Source: Hymenopus coronatus (lineage: Eukaryota; Arthropoda; Insecta; Mantodea; Hymenopodidae). From it: a stretch of DNA of 64,000 nt. The notes under the pieces were generated by a model. That model worked only from the letters and a program-made list of their open reading frames with translations, made no database searches and was not told the origin of the DNA. The stretch spans positions 79,120,001 through 79,184,000 of the forward strand of contig CM060895.1 of NCBI GenBank assembly GCA_030762935.1, read 5' to 3'. Shown piece after piece: positions 46,086 through 57,763 of this stretch; positions within the stretch are counted from its first letter, which is position 1, and every line of letters begins with the position of its first letter. Position numbers and translations under genes: made by a program.

Positions 46086-46882
46086 TTATTTTAAATAAGA
46101 AATCTAATGTGTTGCATTCACACTACTTTCTCTAGCTCTTCTATATACAAACTATCCTTACAAAACATTATTCCGCTATCTACATCATGCTAATTGAGAT
46201 AAACATTAGCAGAATTTGTCGTAGTACTTGTTTTCTTGTAAGTAGATGAGCAATGAGGTAATACATTAGATTAAAGCAATAGTTAAATCTTTTAAAAGCT
46301 GGTCTTTTAAAAGCTGGTCTCTATGTGAAACAATTGAGGTTCGGTTCGCTTTGCATACTACTGTTTGAGAAAGTTAGGTAGTTTAAAATTGAAACAAAAA
46401 ACTAGGAGTATCTCCAAAACGTCAACTCTGAAATAAATTGTGTTTTGTGTAGCAAGTTTTTGTCTATCTCTTGCAGTTTACCAGTTATGGAGAATTCAAC
46501 ATCATTCATCGAGCAGAAAGAGTTCTTCAGAGGATATTCCCAGAAAATTCAAAATACACATTTTATTTGCCATGTAAATGTCTTTAATATACGATATTTA
46601 AATCAAAATCGTAAAGAGCCATTTTTTGAGAAAATCAATAATTTCGAAAATTGCTCCATTAAAAGGTAGTTTGGGGTGGGGGATTTTTCTTCAAATCTTC
46701 GTGACGCATCCTTGAAAGATACTTAACAAATTATAAGATTTAACGGTCTTTCCTTCTTTGAGCTATGCTATCCAAAGACACACTAAAATGTTTTTTTCGG
46801 ACTCAGGGGACCTCAAAACATATATTTCCAGTGAAATCTCGACATCGAATTTGTGGGTGTATGTACTAGAGAAAGTAAAAAT
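46086..46882 (-). repeat. R870 repeat, near-full copy
   Basis: Starts AAATCTAATGTGTTGC and ends GTACTAGAGAAAGTAAAAA. Contains a 16-base tandem duplication (CTTTTAAAAGCTGGT twice) near 46295. Confidence 0.82.
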
Positions 46883-48162
46883 ACATTTGATAGGTCATTT
46901 GGTATTGAACTCTAAACTCTGGACAAGATAACCATCAAATGTCAGACATTTTAAAGGAAAAGTCTGTCACATATGTTTTATACTGTTCAGGAACATCAAT
47001 CGATGTAAATATTATATTAAAGAGGAAAATGTTAGTAGTAAAACTCACTTAGAATGAGGTCTAATATAGGTATTCGGTTTAAAGAGGAGACCTTGTTTCA
47101 ATTCATCCTTTGTAGTACTCTGGTACAAACCTGGATAATGTATAAAGTGTTTTTATTCAGTTTGTTTGACGTAATACTTCCGACTAGATGCCAGAACAAG
47201 ATATCTGATTTATTTAGACCTCCACATGCACACGTGTTGGCTACACATTACGATAAGTAATACCACGAGTGTGTAATACAATTCAGCGAAATAGACTATT
47301 AACAATTTATAATATGCATATAGGAAGAGAGATTTTATCAGGTTATGATTGTAATACTTACATTAGTTCTCAAATGGTAGATGACGCATTCGACCATTTT
47401 TATTTACCGAATGCTCTTTTAGCTTTTTTTTTTCTTTACTTTGCTTTGCTTTATCACTGCCTCCGGAATTATGATATGGCTGACCGTGCCTGCACCCAAT
47501 GTACGAATATCAATAGCAACAATAGAAGTAGGGAACAATTATTTTATTTCAGCTTTTAATATCTAATACATGAAATGGAGACAAACATTATTGTATTTGA
47601 GGTTATTGCACTTATCTCATACATAAGAAATACAAATAATGATTATTTTCACTTCTTTGTTGAACTAAATACATTATGAACTGGATAAAACTTTAAATAA
47701 ATATGGTAAATGAATTAATTGAAAGCACAATTGTGGAACTGACAGTTATTAAAAGTGATAGTTGGCTCGCTGGATTGTCACTTTGTTACCAACAATCGTA
47801 GACTACAACCAAGACAGGAGATTGAACGTACGAACGTCACGTGCGACTAAATGTCAAAGAAATGAACATCAGCTGCGATAAGATGTTTCGACAATATGAC
47901 TCCAATCGGATGACCGCGATTGTTTGAAATTGTCTAAACTCAGCCATTGTATTGGCGCTTTAATAGTTGAGCTAAATTTTCACAAAAACAGTCATGAGAC
48001 ACTCAAGTTGCGTAAGCAGACTCATTAGAATTAATCTCGGCCACCATAGTGACTTTTGAACCAAATTCATACTTCGAAGGGGTTTAAACATAAGGGTCAA
48101 TTGAGCGCTATCAAAGAGGAGGGAATTCATGACAAGATGCATTTCATCCGCGAATAAATATA
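46883..48162. other. Intron 1 DNA without R870; no gene recognised
   Basis: Two + strand frames (47054-47260 and 47269-47559, 68 and 96 codons) lie next to each other. The second contains a hydrophobic run and a cysteine pair, but neither has a recognised family or splice sites. Otherwise unremarkable. Confidence 0.4.
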
Positions 48163-48285
48163 CCTATTTTTTTTTAATTTCTCTACACGTACTTATAGAG
48201 TGTACCTATAGAGAAGGTGTTATATTCCATCCAAAAATTCAATACCGAGATGTCACCAGAAATACACGTTTAAAACCCCTTCTAA
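48163..48285 (+). repeat. R870 repeat, terminal fragment
   Basis: TTTCTCTACACGTACTTATAG, AAAAATTCAATACCGAG and AATACACGTTTAAAACCCC: the first 120 bases of a forward copy only. Confidence 0.78.
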
Positions 48286-48558
48286 AATGTCGTTGGACAA
48301 CAGTTGCTGATTGCGTTCTAGCAAATTCCAACACGCAATATGCCTTTTCCATAGGATTTTCCGCCATTTCAGCTTCTGAAACAACAAAACACTACAGCGT
48401 TACCAATAGTAACAAACGAAACTTTGAGAGTTTCTCAACATACCTCCAAAATAATTAGGTTGCTATCTCTAATAGTTTTTATTTCACAGGCAGTTGACGT
48501 TGTCTATTTCTTTTGTAATAACCCTGTATACTTTTTTTTTTTTTTTTTTTTTTTTTTG
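48286..48558. other. Spacer with T-run
   Basis: No feature except a T-run of about 26 near 48530. Confidence 0.4.
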
Positions 48559-48647
48559 TAGAGTTAACAGTATTCGAGATATTCAGGATTATTGCTTTGA
48601 ATTTTAAGCCACTTAAACTTTTCTCAAACGTGATAAACATATTTTTT

Positions 48648-48873
48648 CTCGTTTTTTTATTAGCCCCCTTTAACATCTAAGGTCATATCGGGGGCTTTGC
48701 ATTTGAAACAACACGTTGTCTATAGGTTCTTTTACGTTTGGTTTAAATCATACACACACATACATACTTCCAGACTCTGTGGGGATACAGAAAAATTCCC
48801 CGCCCCAACCGTGAATTGAACCCGAGACCTCCGGGTGAAACGTCAGCTCGCTGACCACTCGACCACGGAGGCA
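48648..48873 (-). mobile_element. SINE family C, copy 2
   Basis: Minus-strand SINE with head GCCTCCGTGGTCGAGTGGTC and B-box-like GGTCTCGGGTTCAATTC at the right. The body CTAAGGTCATATCGGGGG and TAGGTTCTTTTACGTTTGG is shared with the copy at 36873-37146. Inserted into an R870 copy. Confidence 0.82.
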
Positions 48874-48994
48874 GTCCGTCTTTCTTTTTTGTTTAATCCT
48901 GGCGGGCAAAAAGAATGGAATTTCAATTGTTTCACATATCATCCGGCGTTTAAAGGACTTGACTGTCGCTTCAGCCTGTACATTCTCTTATTTC

Positions 48995-49115
48995 CCTTCT
49001 ACTTACAAAGAAGCAATTAATATTCCCTTCTACTTAACAAGAATCAAGTAATATTCTCTTCTACTTACAAAGAAGCAAGTAATATTCACTACTACTTACA
49101 AAGAAGCAAGTAATA
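48995..49115. repeat. Minisatellite of about 30-base units
   Basis: Four tandem units of CTTCTACTTACAAAGAAGCA followed by ATTAATATTC or variants. The unit is itself a single-copy piece of the R870 sequence, so this is a local expansion within one copy. Confidence 0.85.
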
Positions 49116-49237
49116 AGACTTATTCTGCTTGTATTTGTCTCGATTAGTACGATATTAATAAAAGATTAATCTTTTGAATAACAGCGGAACAGCTTGAGAA
49201 AGTAAAGTATATTGAACACATCAGATTTTAAAAAAAA

Positions 49238-50105
49238 TTAAAAAAATCTTATGTGACTATTCACACGATTTTCTCTACATCTCTGTAACAAAATATTGTT
49301 GAAAAACTGCTTCTGTCTAATTCATGCTAATCGAGATAAACGTTAGCAGAAATTATGTACTACCTGCCTCCTTTTAAGTAGAAGGGAAATAAGGGAGTAC
49401 GCTAGGCTGAAGCGATAGTCAAGCTTTTAAAATCCGGTTGCCATGTAATTGAAATTCATTTCTTTGCGTACCCAAGAGTTGACAAATTCCTGCACGAGAA
49501 CAGTTTTCAGTTTTCAAGTATTTTAAAACTGCAACCAACAAGAACAAGAAGAAATATAGTCAGATATAGTCAACTACACGAAAAAATTATATATGATATA
49601 ATTGTGTACTTTAACGAGATCTTCATTTTCTGTAAAGTAAGTTGTTTTACTATCTGTTGTGATTTACTAGTTATAAAACATTTAGCAAAATCCATCCAGA
49701 ATGAAGAGCTGTTCAGAGGCTATTATCAGGAAATTCAATATGTGCAATTTATTTGTCATGTAAATATCTTTAAATGTTTTAATCAAAATCGTTAGCCATT
49801 TCTGAGATAATCAACATTTTCGAAATTTTCCCATATAAAAGGATAGTGTTAGGGTGAGGGGATTTTCTTGAAAATCTTCGTGTAGAGTTTTGGAAGATAA
49901 TCAACTCAAATGGCAAGTTTTTACTGACTTTTCATTTTTAAGTAATCGTGTTCAAAGACACAAGGACACACATACACACACTAACGTTTTTCTAAAAATG
50001 TTTTTTATACAGGGGTCCCTAAAACGTGTATGTATCTAACTTTTGGGTGGATTGCAATATTTTCTCTAACTACACTCCATGTACTGTATAGGTATCTCTT
50101 TAAAG
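49238..50105 (-). repeat. R870 repeat, full-length copy
   Basis: Starts AAAAAATCTTATGTGACTATTC, following the mirrored end of the previous copy, and ends TAACTACACTCCATGTACTG. Confidence 0.83.
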
Positions 50106-50365
50106 CTCACAATTTATTTCAAATTAGTTTTTAGTGGCATAAACTATTTCACTGTTTAAACTATCATTATCATTGTTTCTAATTGTTCAATGCTTTGACA
50201 TTTATAAAGTCATTGTTTCACGCAATTGCAAGAAAATATTTATTTTCTTTCTTTTCTTTTTTCCATTTATATGCCGGCTTTAAAGCTTACATCGGTGATT
50301 TTCCTTTCGAACAATTGCTCATCGGCAATGATGTTCACTCGTTTACTTCGGATTAATTAATAGTT
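50106..50365. other. Spacer
   Basis: No feature recognised. Confidence 0.4.
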
Positions 50366-50486
50366 ATTACTTTCTCTACATGTACGATGTACATAGTGTT
50401 TATTGAAGGTACTGTATTGCACCCAAAAATTCGATAACGAGATTTCTCCGGAAATACATGTTTTGAGACAACCTGATTCCAAAAAA
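50366..50486 (+). repeat. R870 repeat, terminal fragment
   Basis: First 120 bases of a forward copy (TTACTTTCTCTACATGTACG, AAAAATTCGATAACGAG), followed at once by a full copy in the same orientation. Confidence 0.82.
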
Positions 50487-50640
50487 ATTTACTTTCCCTA
50501 CACGTACTATGTACATATTGTATAGAGAAGGCATCTATTATACTGCACCCAAAAATTCGATGCCGAGATTTCACCGGAAATACATGTTTTGAGACCCTGT
50601 GAATAAAAAAAACATTTTTAGAAAAATGTCCGCTCGTGTG

Positions 50641-50700
<60 letters not shown>

Positions 50701-51414
50701 CGGGGGGGCAGCATAGCTCAAAAACGAAAATGCCGATAAATACAAAACTAGGCATTTACATTTATTATCTTATAGGAATGTGACATGGAAGATTTTGAGA
50801 AAAATCCCCCAACACCAAACTACTGCAAAAAAATTCGAAAATGTTGATTTTCTCAAAAATGGCTCAAACAATTTTGATTAAAATGCCGTATATTAAATAT
50901 GTTTTTATGGCAAATAAAATGTATATCTTGATTTTTCTGGGAATAACTTTTAAAAGATCCCTTTAATCAGAATGAATTTTGCTGAATGTTGCATAACTAG
51001 TAAACCATAAGAGATAGACAAATACTTACTATACAAAAAAGGTAGATCACGTTGAAACATACAATTTATGTCATATACGTTTTTTTCATGGGATTGACCA
51101 TTTCTGAGTTATTTCTTTATTGGTTTTGGACTTAAAATACTTAACCTTACTCACATGGAAAGTTGTAAACTCCTGACCCTGCATAGAAACGGATTTCAAC
51201 ATGATGACAACCAGCTATTAAAAGATTTGACTGTCGTTTTAGTGTAGTGTATTCTTTCATTTTGCTTCTACTTACAAGGAAGCAAGTAATTAAGACAATT
51301 TCTGCTAATTTTTATTGTAATTATCATAAAGTAGATACAAGAATATGCTTTTTAAAAATAATTTGTTACTGCAATATAGTGAAAGTTAGATGAATGGAAC
51401 ATATCTGATTCTTT
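50487..51414 (+). repeat. R870 repeat, full-length copy
   Basis: Starts TTTACTTTCCCTACACGTAC, carries ACTATGTACATA near the start, a long GT tract, and ends ATGGAACATATCTGATTC. Last of the CpG-rich copies before Ig exon 2. Confidence 0.87.
50642..50699. repeat. (GT)n microsatellite inside R870
   Basis: About 29 GT units, again at the fixed GT-rich position of the unit. Confidence 0.95.
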
Positions 51415-51999
51415 TCCTTGAAGAAAGTTTACTAATAACTTCAAGTAATCAACTACATGACTATCAGACATTACTTCGAAATTGACGGCTGCTATTGGTC
51501 TTATGGTATCTATTCTTAAACTATACATGATGTCATTTTAAAATCATATCATATATACATTTTATCGTTGTCTTATTTATTCCTCACAAACGTGAAACTC
51601 TTTGCTTTATATAATCACATTAAGCACTAGTCATTTATCTTGTTTTACAATACTTTATAAAGTCATTTAGGGGCACATACTTCAGTATTTTGTTAAGGGG
51701 GCAGGTATAGATTAAAGGATGTTAAAATTAGTGATAATAATTTATTTCTCTGTAAGGATCACCCATAAAAGTTTCAATTCAAATCATAAAAGTACATGTA
51801 GAGAAAGTAAAAAATAAGTAACAAAATCTGAGCATTAAGGAGAATAACCATAACTGTGTTTTAGAACATTTTTGCCAATTTAGTTTAAGGTTCTGAATTC
51901 CCTGTCAGCTTTAACTGACTGAGTATAAAAGTGTGTGGTGTGCTTGTGAAGAATTCTTCCTAATTGATTTATTTTTAATTTAATCTTTTGCTCTTTTAG
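51415..51999 (+). other. Intron 1 of the Ig gene, distal part
   Basis: Ends in polypyrimidine and acceptor TTGCTCTTTTAG at 51999. The stretch 51690-51740 (GGCAGGTATAGATTAAAGGA then TGTTAAAAT) recurs inverted at 62655-62705, marking an unclassified dispersed repeat. A stub of an R870 end (TGTAGAGAAAGTAAAAA) lies near 51797. Confidence 0.5.
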
Positions 52000-52178
52000 G
52001 TACAAGGATGGTCGCCTCATAAATTCCTTTAAAAAATTTACCACATTTTATCAGCTTATCTCAAACAACCAAACAATAATTTCTAAGGGAACAGTTAAGA
52101 CTGACTCAGGAAATTATACCTGCAAGGTTTATAATTCGTCAACTTTTATCAAGAGAAGCATTTCTTTTTCTGTATTGG
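52000..52178 (+). CDS. Immunoglobulin-domain receptor, exon 2 (second part of Ig domain 1)
   Basis: Begins directly after CTCTTTTAG. Its first base completes the tryptophan codon of exon 1, giving WYKDGRL, the usual strand-C motif. It continues with LISNNQTIISKGTVKTDSGN and YTCKVYNSSTFIKRS. D-S-G-N-Y-T-C holds the second Ig cysteine and the tyrosine corner. Possible N-glycosylation sites are NNQT, NYTC and NSST. The exon ends SVLG|GTAAGT in phase 1, the usual phase between Ig domains. Confidence 0.88.
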
Positions 52179-55100
52179 GTAAGTACACATAAAGAAATAA
52201 AAGAGCAATATGAGTTGCTTATTTATGAAAGACCTCTTGTCACATTTTTTAATAAATCCACTTTTGTATGAAAAATCTAAGCTTCTATACGTTGTTAATC
52301 ATGAAACTTCTCTCATTGCTCCAATACTGTCATTATACTATATGAAATATGTGTTTATTTAAGTAAAGCCTCTTGTCTCAGCTTCTGAAGAAAGTAAGAA
52401 AGAAAAGAAAGGTAAAAGGGAGTTCTTTACTATAACAGTATACCCTGAATTTATCTTTGAAAAGTCAAGAAGAGGAGAAGTCTCAGCATCTGAGTAATTG
52501 ATAGAATCAAAAGTCAGTAAAATATATGTCCAATCTGCATATCTTAGAGTAGTTTATTTCACATACATTCATAATGTATTAGTTTACGATATTATCTTCT
52601 GGAGAAATTAAAAAAAACAGCATTAAGGTTTTCAGAATACAAAAGAAGGTATTAAGCATCATGGCTGATGTCTCAAATAAAACTATTGTAAACCTTGTTT
52701 TAAACATTTTTAAATTTTACGTTTATCATGCATGTGATTTGTGAAACACTTAACTATAGAAAAGTAAACTTAAGTTCTTTTAAAACATATTCTGAAGTTC
52801 ATACACATGACACATGAGCAGAGAACAATTTATTTTAAATTCACACAGAACCAAACTCCATGAAAATAACTTCACATATTCTGGTCTACATTTATACAAT
52901 AAACTATATAAAGAATATTGAATCCCACCTAAAATTCAAAAAGTTTTGTTTAATTTCTTAAAGGTGTATAGCTTTTTTAGTCAGATGAATTCCTACATCA
53001 TGAAGTAGTATAAATTGTACATTTGTAAATAATTTGTTTTATAACTTAATTCTGTAGTCTTTGCCTTTATATTATACAACTTTGTTGGATCTTATATCTC
53101 TGTATTTTTAATCCTATATAAATTGTCCTTGTATTTTAATACTGACACATCCTATAATATTTGTATCATGTTGCTCTGGATGAAAATAAATACAAGAGTA
53201 CTATCTAATCCAGAGGGAAACATTCTAGCTTATTTCTTGCAAATCAGTTTTTGTCAGTTTACCAATGCACTGAGCATATGAAGAAAAAAATAAATCTGCA
53301 AAGAAAAGATTAATGAGAAGAAAAAGGTGTTTTATTATGTACCAAGTGGATATAGCTGGTTTTACAATGAGCTATAAAGTGACTGACTAAAAAGAAGGAT
53401 TGAAACAAACTTTTAAGAAACGCAAGATATTTACTTTTATCTTTTTAACTGCTAAATATTATTATATTTTTTATTTTTCAAATAATTAACCAAGGCATAC
53501 TAATTTAAAATAATTACTTTTGTTATGGTGACAGTCGAATTTTTTTGATTCCAAAAAAGAAAAAAAACAAGAATTAGAGAAATAAAATTGTATTGCTATT
53601 TTGACTGATAAAAAATGTATATCTAAATATATACATATGTATTTTAAATAGGTATAGTTAGTTTCAATAAAAATGGTGTAAATAAAATATGTTCTGTCTT
53701 AACTTAAACTAACAATTTACTTTGAGGAAATCAACTATACTTTTTTCAGCAACTTTTAAAAAACGAGAAAAAAAGTTCAAATGATAAAACAAAATTTAAA
53801 AGGAAATAATTGAAAGTTCTGAGGATATCTAAAATTATAGTAAAAGTTTAAAATTTATTTTTTAAAGATATTTAAGAAAAAGACAGTTTTTCTTTGTTTA
53901 CCAAAAATTTGGATTTTATATTCAGAGGCCATTAAAAAATAAGCGATTCATATTTTTTCTTCATGATTTGTTCTTTGGGGACAATAGGTATATTGACCTA
54001 GAACATTTTATTGCAGCGACTTTATGGGGTTAAATTTCACAGATAGGTTGAATTTAAATAGTTATTAGTTACTTGTTTAAAATGTTCAGATGTACCATAT
54101 GTAAATTTTGTTTCAAAATTACTCATTTCATAATGCGTTGAAGGCATAGTTTTTGAACAGTCATTAAGTATTTTAAATGGAACAATGCCTGTCGACATCA
54201 AAAAATAAATATTGATTAAATAGAATGTTAAAGGTGTTTGTTTTAGAAATCAAGTGCAAGTAATTTCTAGAAATCTTATTTAGAAAATTATATACACGTC
54301 ACTTGCCATATACCTGTAGTAGCATTAACTAGAGAGAGGGAGAGAGAGAAAGAAAAAAAAAACCCAAATGCTCTACTTGTGGATTCCAACAGGTAAAGAG
54401 AATATTGACCTTCAAGTATTGTGGTTAAAATGTCTTCCATCAGCTTCAAAAGATGCTCTTGGTCTGCTATGGAAAGATCGATGTACATGTTGTAGCATTT
54501 TAATGGACATTTCAGTGCAGGCAGCAGTAATGCATCATTTCATATGGGTAGTTATATGCCCTTGAAGAGAGCATCTTTCAGTTTTCCCACAGAAAAACTG
54601 AAAGGGAGTCAAATCCAGCAATCAGGCTGGCTAATATAACATAATATGGACTTTGGAGAATTATTTCAATATGTCTTTAAAGTGGATGACATTTTGATTA
54701 GAATTTTCATCAAGAACATGGAAACAACAGTAATAAGTTGTTCATTTTTATTTATATTTTTTATGAAGTATAATATCGTATTTTGTTTTTGAACCTAAAG
54801 TCAACAAAGCATTGCTTTAATATACCATTTTTGTTATGTAATGCACAATGAGGTAAAAATGTAACTCCGGGATTCAAAATTAGTTAATTCCCTTCATTAA
54901 TTACATTTATAACTATATTAAACATAACTATACATAGTGAGTGTGAAAAGTGTTTGTACACCTAGGAAATTATATTAAAATACCTAAAGGAATAGGAAAA
55001 GGACATTGGACAAACATCAATGATGTGTATAAAAATGGCTAATAATAGGATTGCTAAACCATTAATGATGTTTCTATGATGCAGTATTTGCAAAAATTTT

Positions 55101-55700
55101 CATTTTCATAAATTTTTTTATATAATAGTTTTGTTACATTAGTGAACTAATTTTTGGCTGGCCATTAAGGTTCTATAAAAAAAAAAAAAATCACATAAAT
55201 ATTTGTAAAACTATGTTATAATTTGGAAATTTGTAACACATTTTTTAATAAAAAATAATTGTTGCTACTGTTATGTTATTCAAAGCTGTTAGAGAATAAA
55301 TATTTAAACACTCAAATGGGGAAAAACCTGTTTTCATTTTAAAACATGACAGTTAATGAAAGATGTAAGCAATGTAGCAATATAGCATCCTGTTTATTCT
55401 AATAATAATCCAACCACATCTGTATTATATTAAAAAAAATTGTTATATTGGACAATCTTGTCTTAGACATTTATTTATTTTTAGAAACTGTGCACCTAAT
55501 TACTTTATTTTAATGTTCATATTTGTGTTTTGTACACACTTTGAACTACTCTTATTCTTTCATTATACACATAATTTATTTCTCTGCACCATATCCTATG
55601 AAAGATAAAATAATGAAACTAGTATGAAATGGATAAAGAGACAATACCTCTCACAGAAATTTAGTTACACTATTATAATATTTATTACAAATTTATGAAT
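52179..55700 (+). other. Intron 2 of the Ig gene, first 3.5 kb: nothing recognised
   Basis: Very A+T-rich. It holds a GA-rich microsatellite at 54330-54362 and two overlapping opposed frames at 54288-54565 without recognised motifs. No R870 copies, in contrast to intron 1. Confidence 0.45.
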
Positions 55701-55739
55701 AACGCAATAAATTATGTTCAGGCATTACCGTCTGATTCA

Positions 55740-55990
55740 GTTTACCTCTCAGGACTCATGATAAGGGTGGGCTATGAATGGTAGTTAATTTCAGCTTGGA
55801 ATATAGGTTGCTGCAGATTCAACTGACAAGCTTTCAAAGGCTAAGGAGGGATGGTGTAGGAACATTTTTATATAGGGCACCTATGATGTGCAATGCCAAA
55901 CTTTTGAATTCCTTACAAAAGTAATTTTTCATTTGAACATTTGTACCAATAAATTAAAATAAAAATTGAATAGAAATTTAGTACCAATTT
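55740..55990 (+). pseudogene. Possible LINE C-terminal fragment
   Basis: The + strand at about 55855-55920 reads VGTFLYRAPMMCNAKLLNSL, which resembles the '...F...AP..WN.LP..L' block near the C-terminus of jockey-like elements. Only this block is legible, so the assignment is tentative. Confidence 0.35.
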
Positions 55991-56190
55991 CTACTCTAAA
56001 ATAATTACCTAATTTTACTTCTACAGGCAGTATTTTCAAAGATCTGAATTTTACTATTTCTGGAAAAATATTCCATAAGCTTCAGTATACCCCCACTTTT
56101 ACATGGAAAGTCATATGTATCAGAGAGACAAATAATGGTTTTCTGTAGTAATAGCGTACCATGAATATGTTTAGCTGACAATCTGGTGGC
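55991..56190 (+). other. Intron 2 DNA
   Basis: No feature recognised. Confidence 0.4.
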
Positions 56191-56194
56191 GCTG

Positions 56195-56226
56195 ATTTCA
56201 TTTCATTTCATTTCATTTCATTTCAT
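56195..56226. repeat. (ATTTC)n tail of a LINE
   Basis: About six tandem pentamers; read on the minus strand they form the 3' tail of the LINE relic that ends here. Confidence 0.85.
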
Positions 56227-56885
56227 CCTTTAGATTTATAGTAAAAGGATATGTCATATCATAGCAATTAATACATAATGATTACTATTTTTGCTTAGAA
56301 ATTTATTACATTATACATCATTTACATTTTTGTATTCCTTAATACTATAAAAAAACCTGCTCTGTTAAGTATCTTTCTATGACCCTAATGTTACTGCATT
56401 TTATATTTTTAAGCAATCTATTATACAATTCTTTCCTATACTGCCTATTTCTCTGTTATTTAATGCTCTTCTAAGTGTGGTCCTAAAGTAATCTGCTTTA
56501 TTTTTTTATTTATATGAATGCATATTGCAATTTTTTTTATATTATGTCCCCTTCTATTACAAATGTTATGGTTTCATAATATTCATGCACGGAACAGTTA
56601 GAAATATTGAGTATCTCAGATGCATGTCTGCAGCTAGTTGTCCCATTAACATTTCTTCTGCAATCTCAAAATTTTTAATATGTCTTTTGCATTTATATTT
56701 CCTCATAAAGATTCCATATTTTACATGCGAGTAGATCAGAGCATAATATATCTGTTTTAAGGCTTCATTCCCCATGATTCTCTTAGCTTGTTTCATTATA
56801 CCTTTGTTAGTTATGTGGTTAATTTTTTTTATCCAAACTGATGAATGGTATGCATTTGGAGTGAACCCAATTTTTAATTTCTTAA
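56195..56885 (-). pseudogene. Non-LTR retrotransposon relic with pentamer tail
   Basis: Minus strand, 5' to 3': PNAYHSSVWIKKINHITNK (about 56860-56805), then KQAKRIMGNEALKQIYYALI and YSHVKYGI (56795-56715). These match the reverse transcriptase tail region of jockey-like elements ('...LK.IY.ALI.S.L.YGI'). A degraded 3' part ends in a repeated ATGAA tail, seen on the plus strand as ATTTC units at 56195-56226. Confidence 0.7.
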
Positions 56886-57464
56886 AAGGTTTAAATACAT
56901 AATATGGAGGTATTTACATGGAATGTTTCAACATGGTATGTCTATAATTGCAAGGCAGTAGCAACTTGTGGACATTTTATCAGTGGCGAATTGGTCATTA
57001 ATGCTTTGACCTAATGTAAGCAACCATGAACTCAAAGACCATAAGGGTTGCGTATCAAAGTGTTTGCCTAACACTCCTCTGTAACCTCTAAAAGTTTGTC
57101 AGTTGAATTCTGTAACATTTGCATTTACATAAAACAGTGCACCCTCCATATTCAATAATGAATAACATGCAAAGTTTGCGCTATTCTTTGTTAATAAACT
57201 GAATATGAACACAGTACCCCTTATATCTGTAGTTGAATACTGTTATCATTCTTGTGTAAAGATAGGAGTAATGTATAATTGTGATTTATATTGCTACATA
57301 GATAGGGTACCTACTCCAAACCATCAAATATGTATTCCTGCCACTAAAGACACAATATTCTGTTTCCTCATCAGGATGGCATCTCATTAGGTACATATAC
57401 TACTTCACCACAGAGACAGATGCACTCTCACTTCATCAGTAATGGTGTCCATAATGATGTTATC
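56886..57464 (+). other. Intron 2 of the Ig gene, nothing recognised
   Basis: No exon, repeat or RNA recognised. Confidence 0.4.
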
Positions 57465-57465
57465 C

Positions 57466-57763
57466 TTAATGACATTTGTCACCCTCCATGGTGTAATGGT
57501 TACCATGCTAACTTCATATACCCAAGGTCACAGGTTCAAACCTGGCGGAGGACAATGGATTTTTTCAATGGTTTCCTTCAGAAGGGAAGTAAAGCTGTTG
57601 GTCCTGTGTCATAGATTTATGGACCGTAAAAGAACCTCAAGCCTGATAGAAAGGACTCTGAGCAAAATTAAGCGGCCTTTCATGCCCAGTATATATTGGG
57701 ATGCTGAGAACCACAGTAAAGAGTGTCCATAAATAAAACACCATTTCATTTTTAATGACATTT
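57466..57763 (+). mobile_element. SINE family A with target duplication, copy 1
   Basis: SINE at 57478-57751 flanked by identical 12-base copies of TTAATGACATTT (57466-57477 and 57752-57763). The tRNA-like head has CCTCCATGGTGTAATGGTTA (A-box region) and B box GGTTCAAACC, closed by CCTCC/GGAGG. The body contains AAAGCTGTTGGTCCTGTGTC and ACCGTAAAAGAACCTCAAGCC, a stretch nearly identical in the copy at 58568-58853, and ends in GTCCATAAATAAAACACC. The two frames over it are chance frames. Confidence 0.9.

Larger units (their letters stand above)
48559..49232 (+). repeat. R870 repeat, copy split by a SINE
   Basis: Left part about 48559-48647 (AGTATTCGAGATATTCAGG). The right part resumes near 48912 (GAATGGAATTTCAATTGTTT) and ends at CACATCAGATTTT. 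The SINE at 48648-48873 separates them. The right part contains a local expansion of the CTTCTACTTACAAAGAAGC unit (see 48995-49115). Confidence 0.78.

Noticed and set aside
47269..47559. 96-codon + strand frame as an extra Ig-gene exon
   Set aside because: The encoded protein has no Ig pattern and the frame lacks matching splice phases with exons 1 and 2.
28043..51414. R870 cluster as a CRISPR-like or simple satellite array
   Set aside because: Units are far too long and differ in orientation and truncation, and isolated copies exist elsewhere in the window.
57420..57732. Two overlapping + strand frames as exons
   Set aside because: They are translations of a SINE with a clear target-site duplication.
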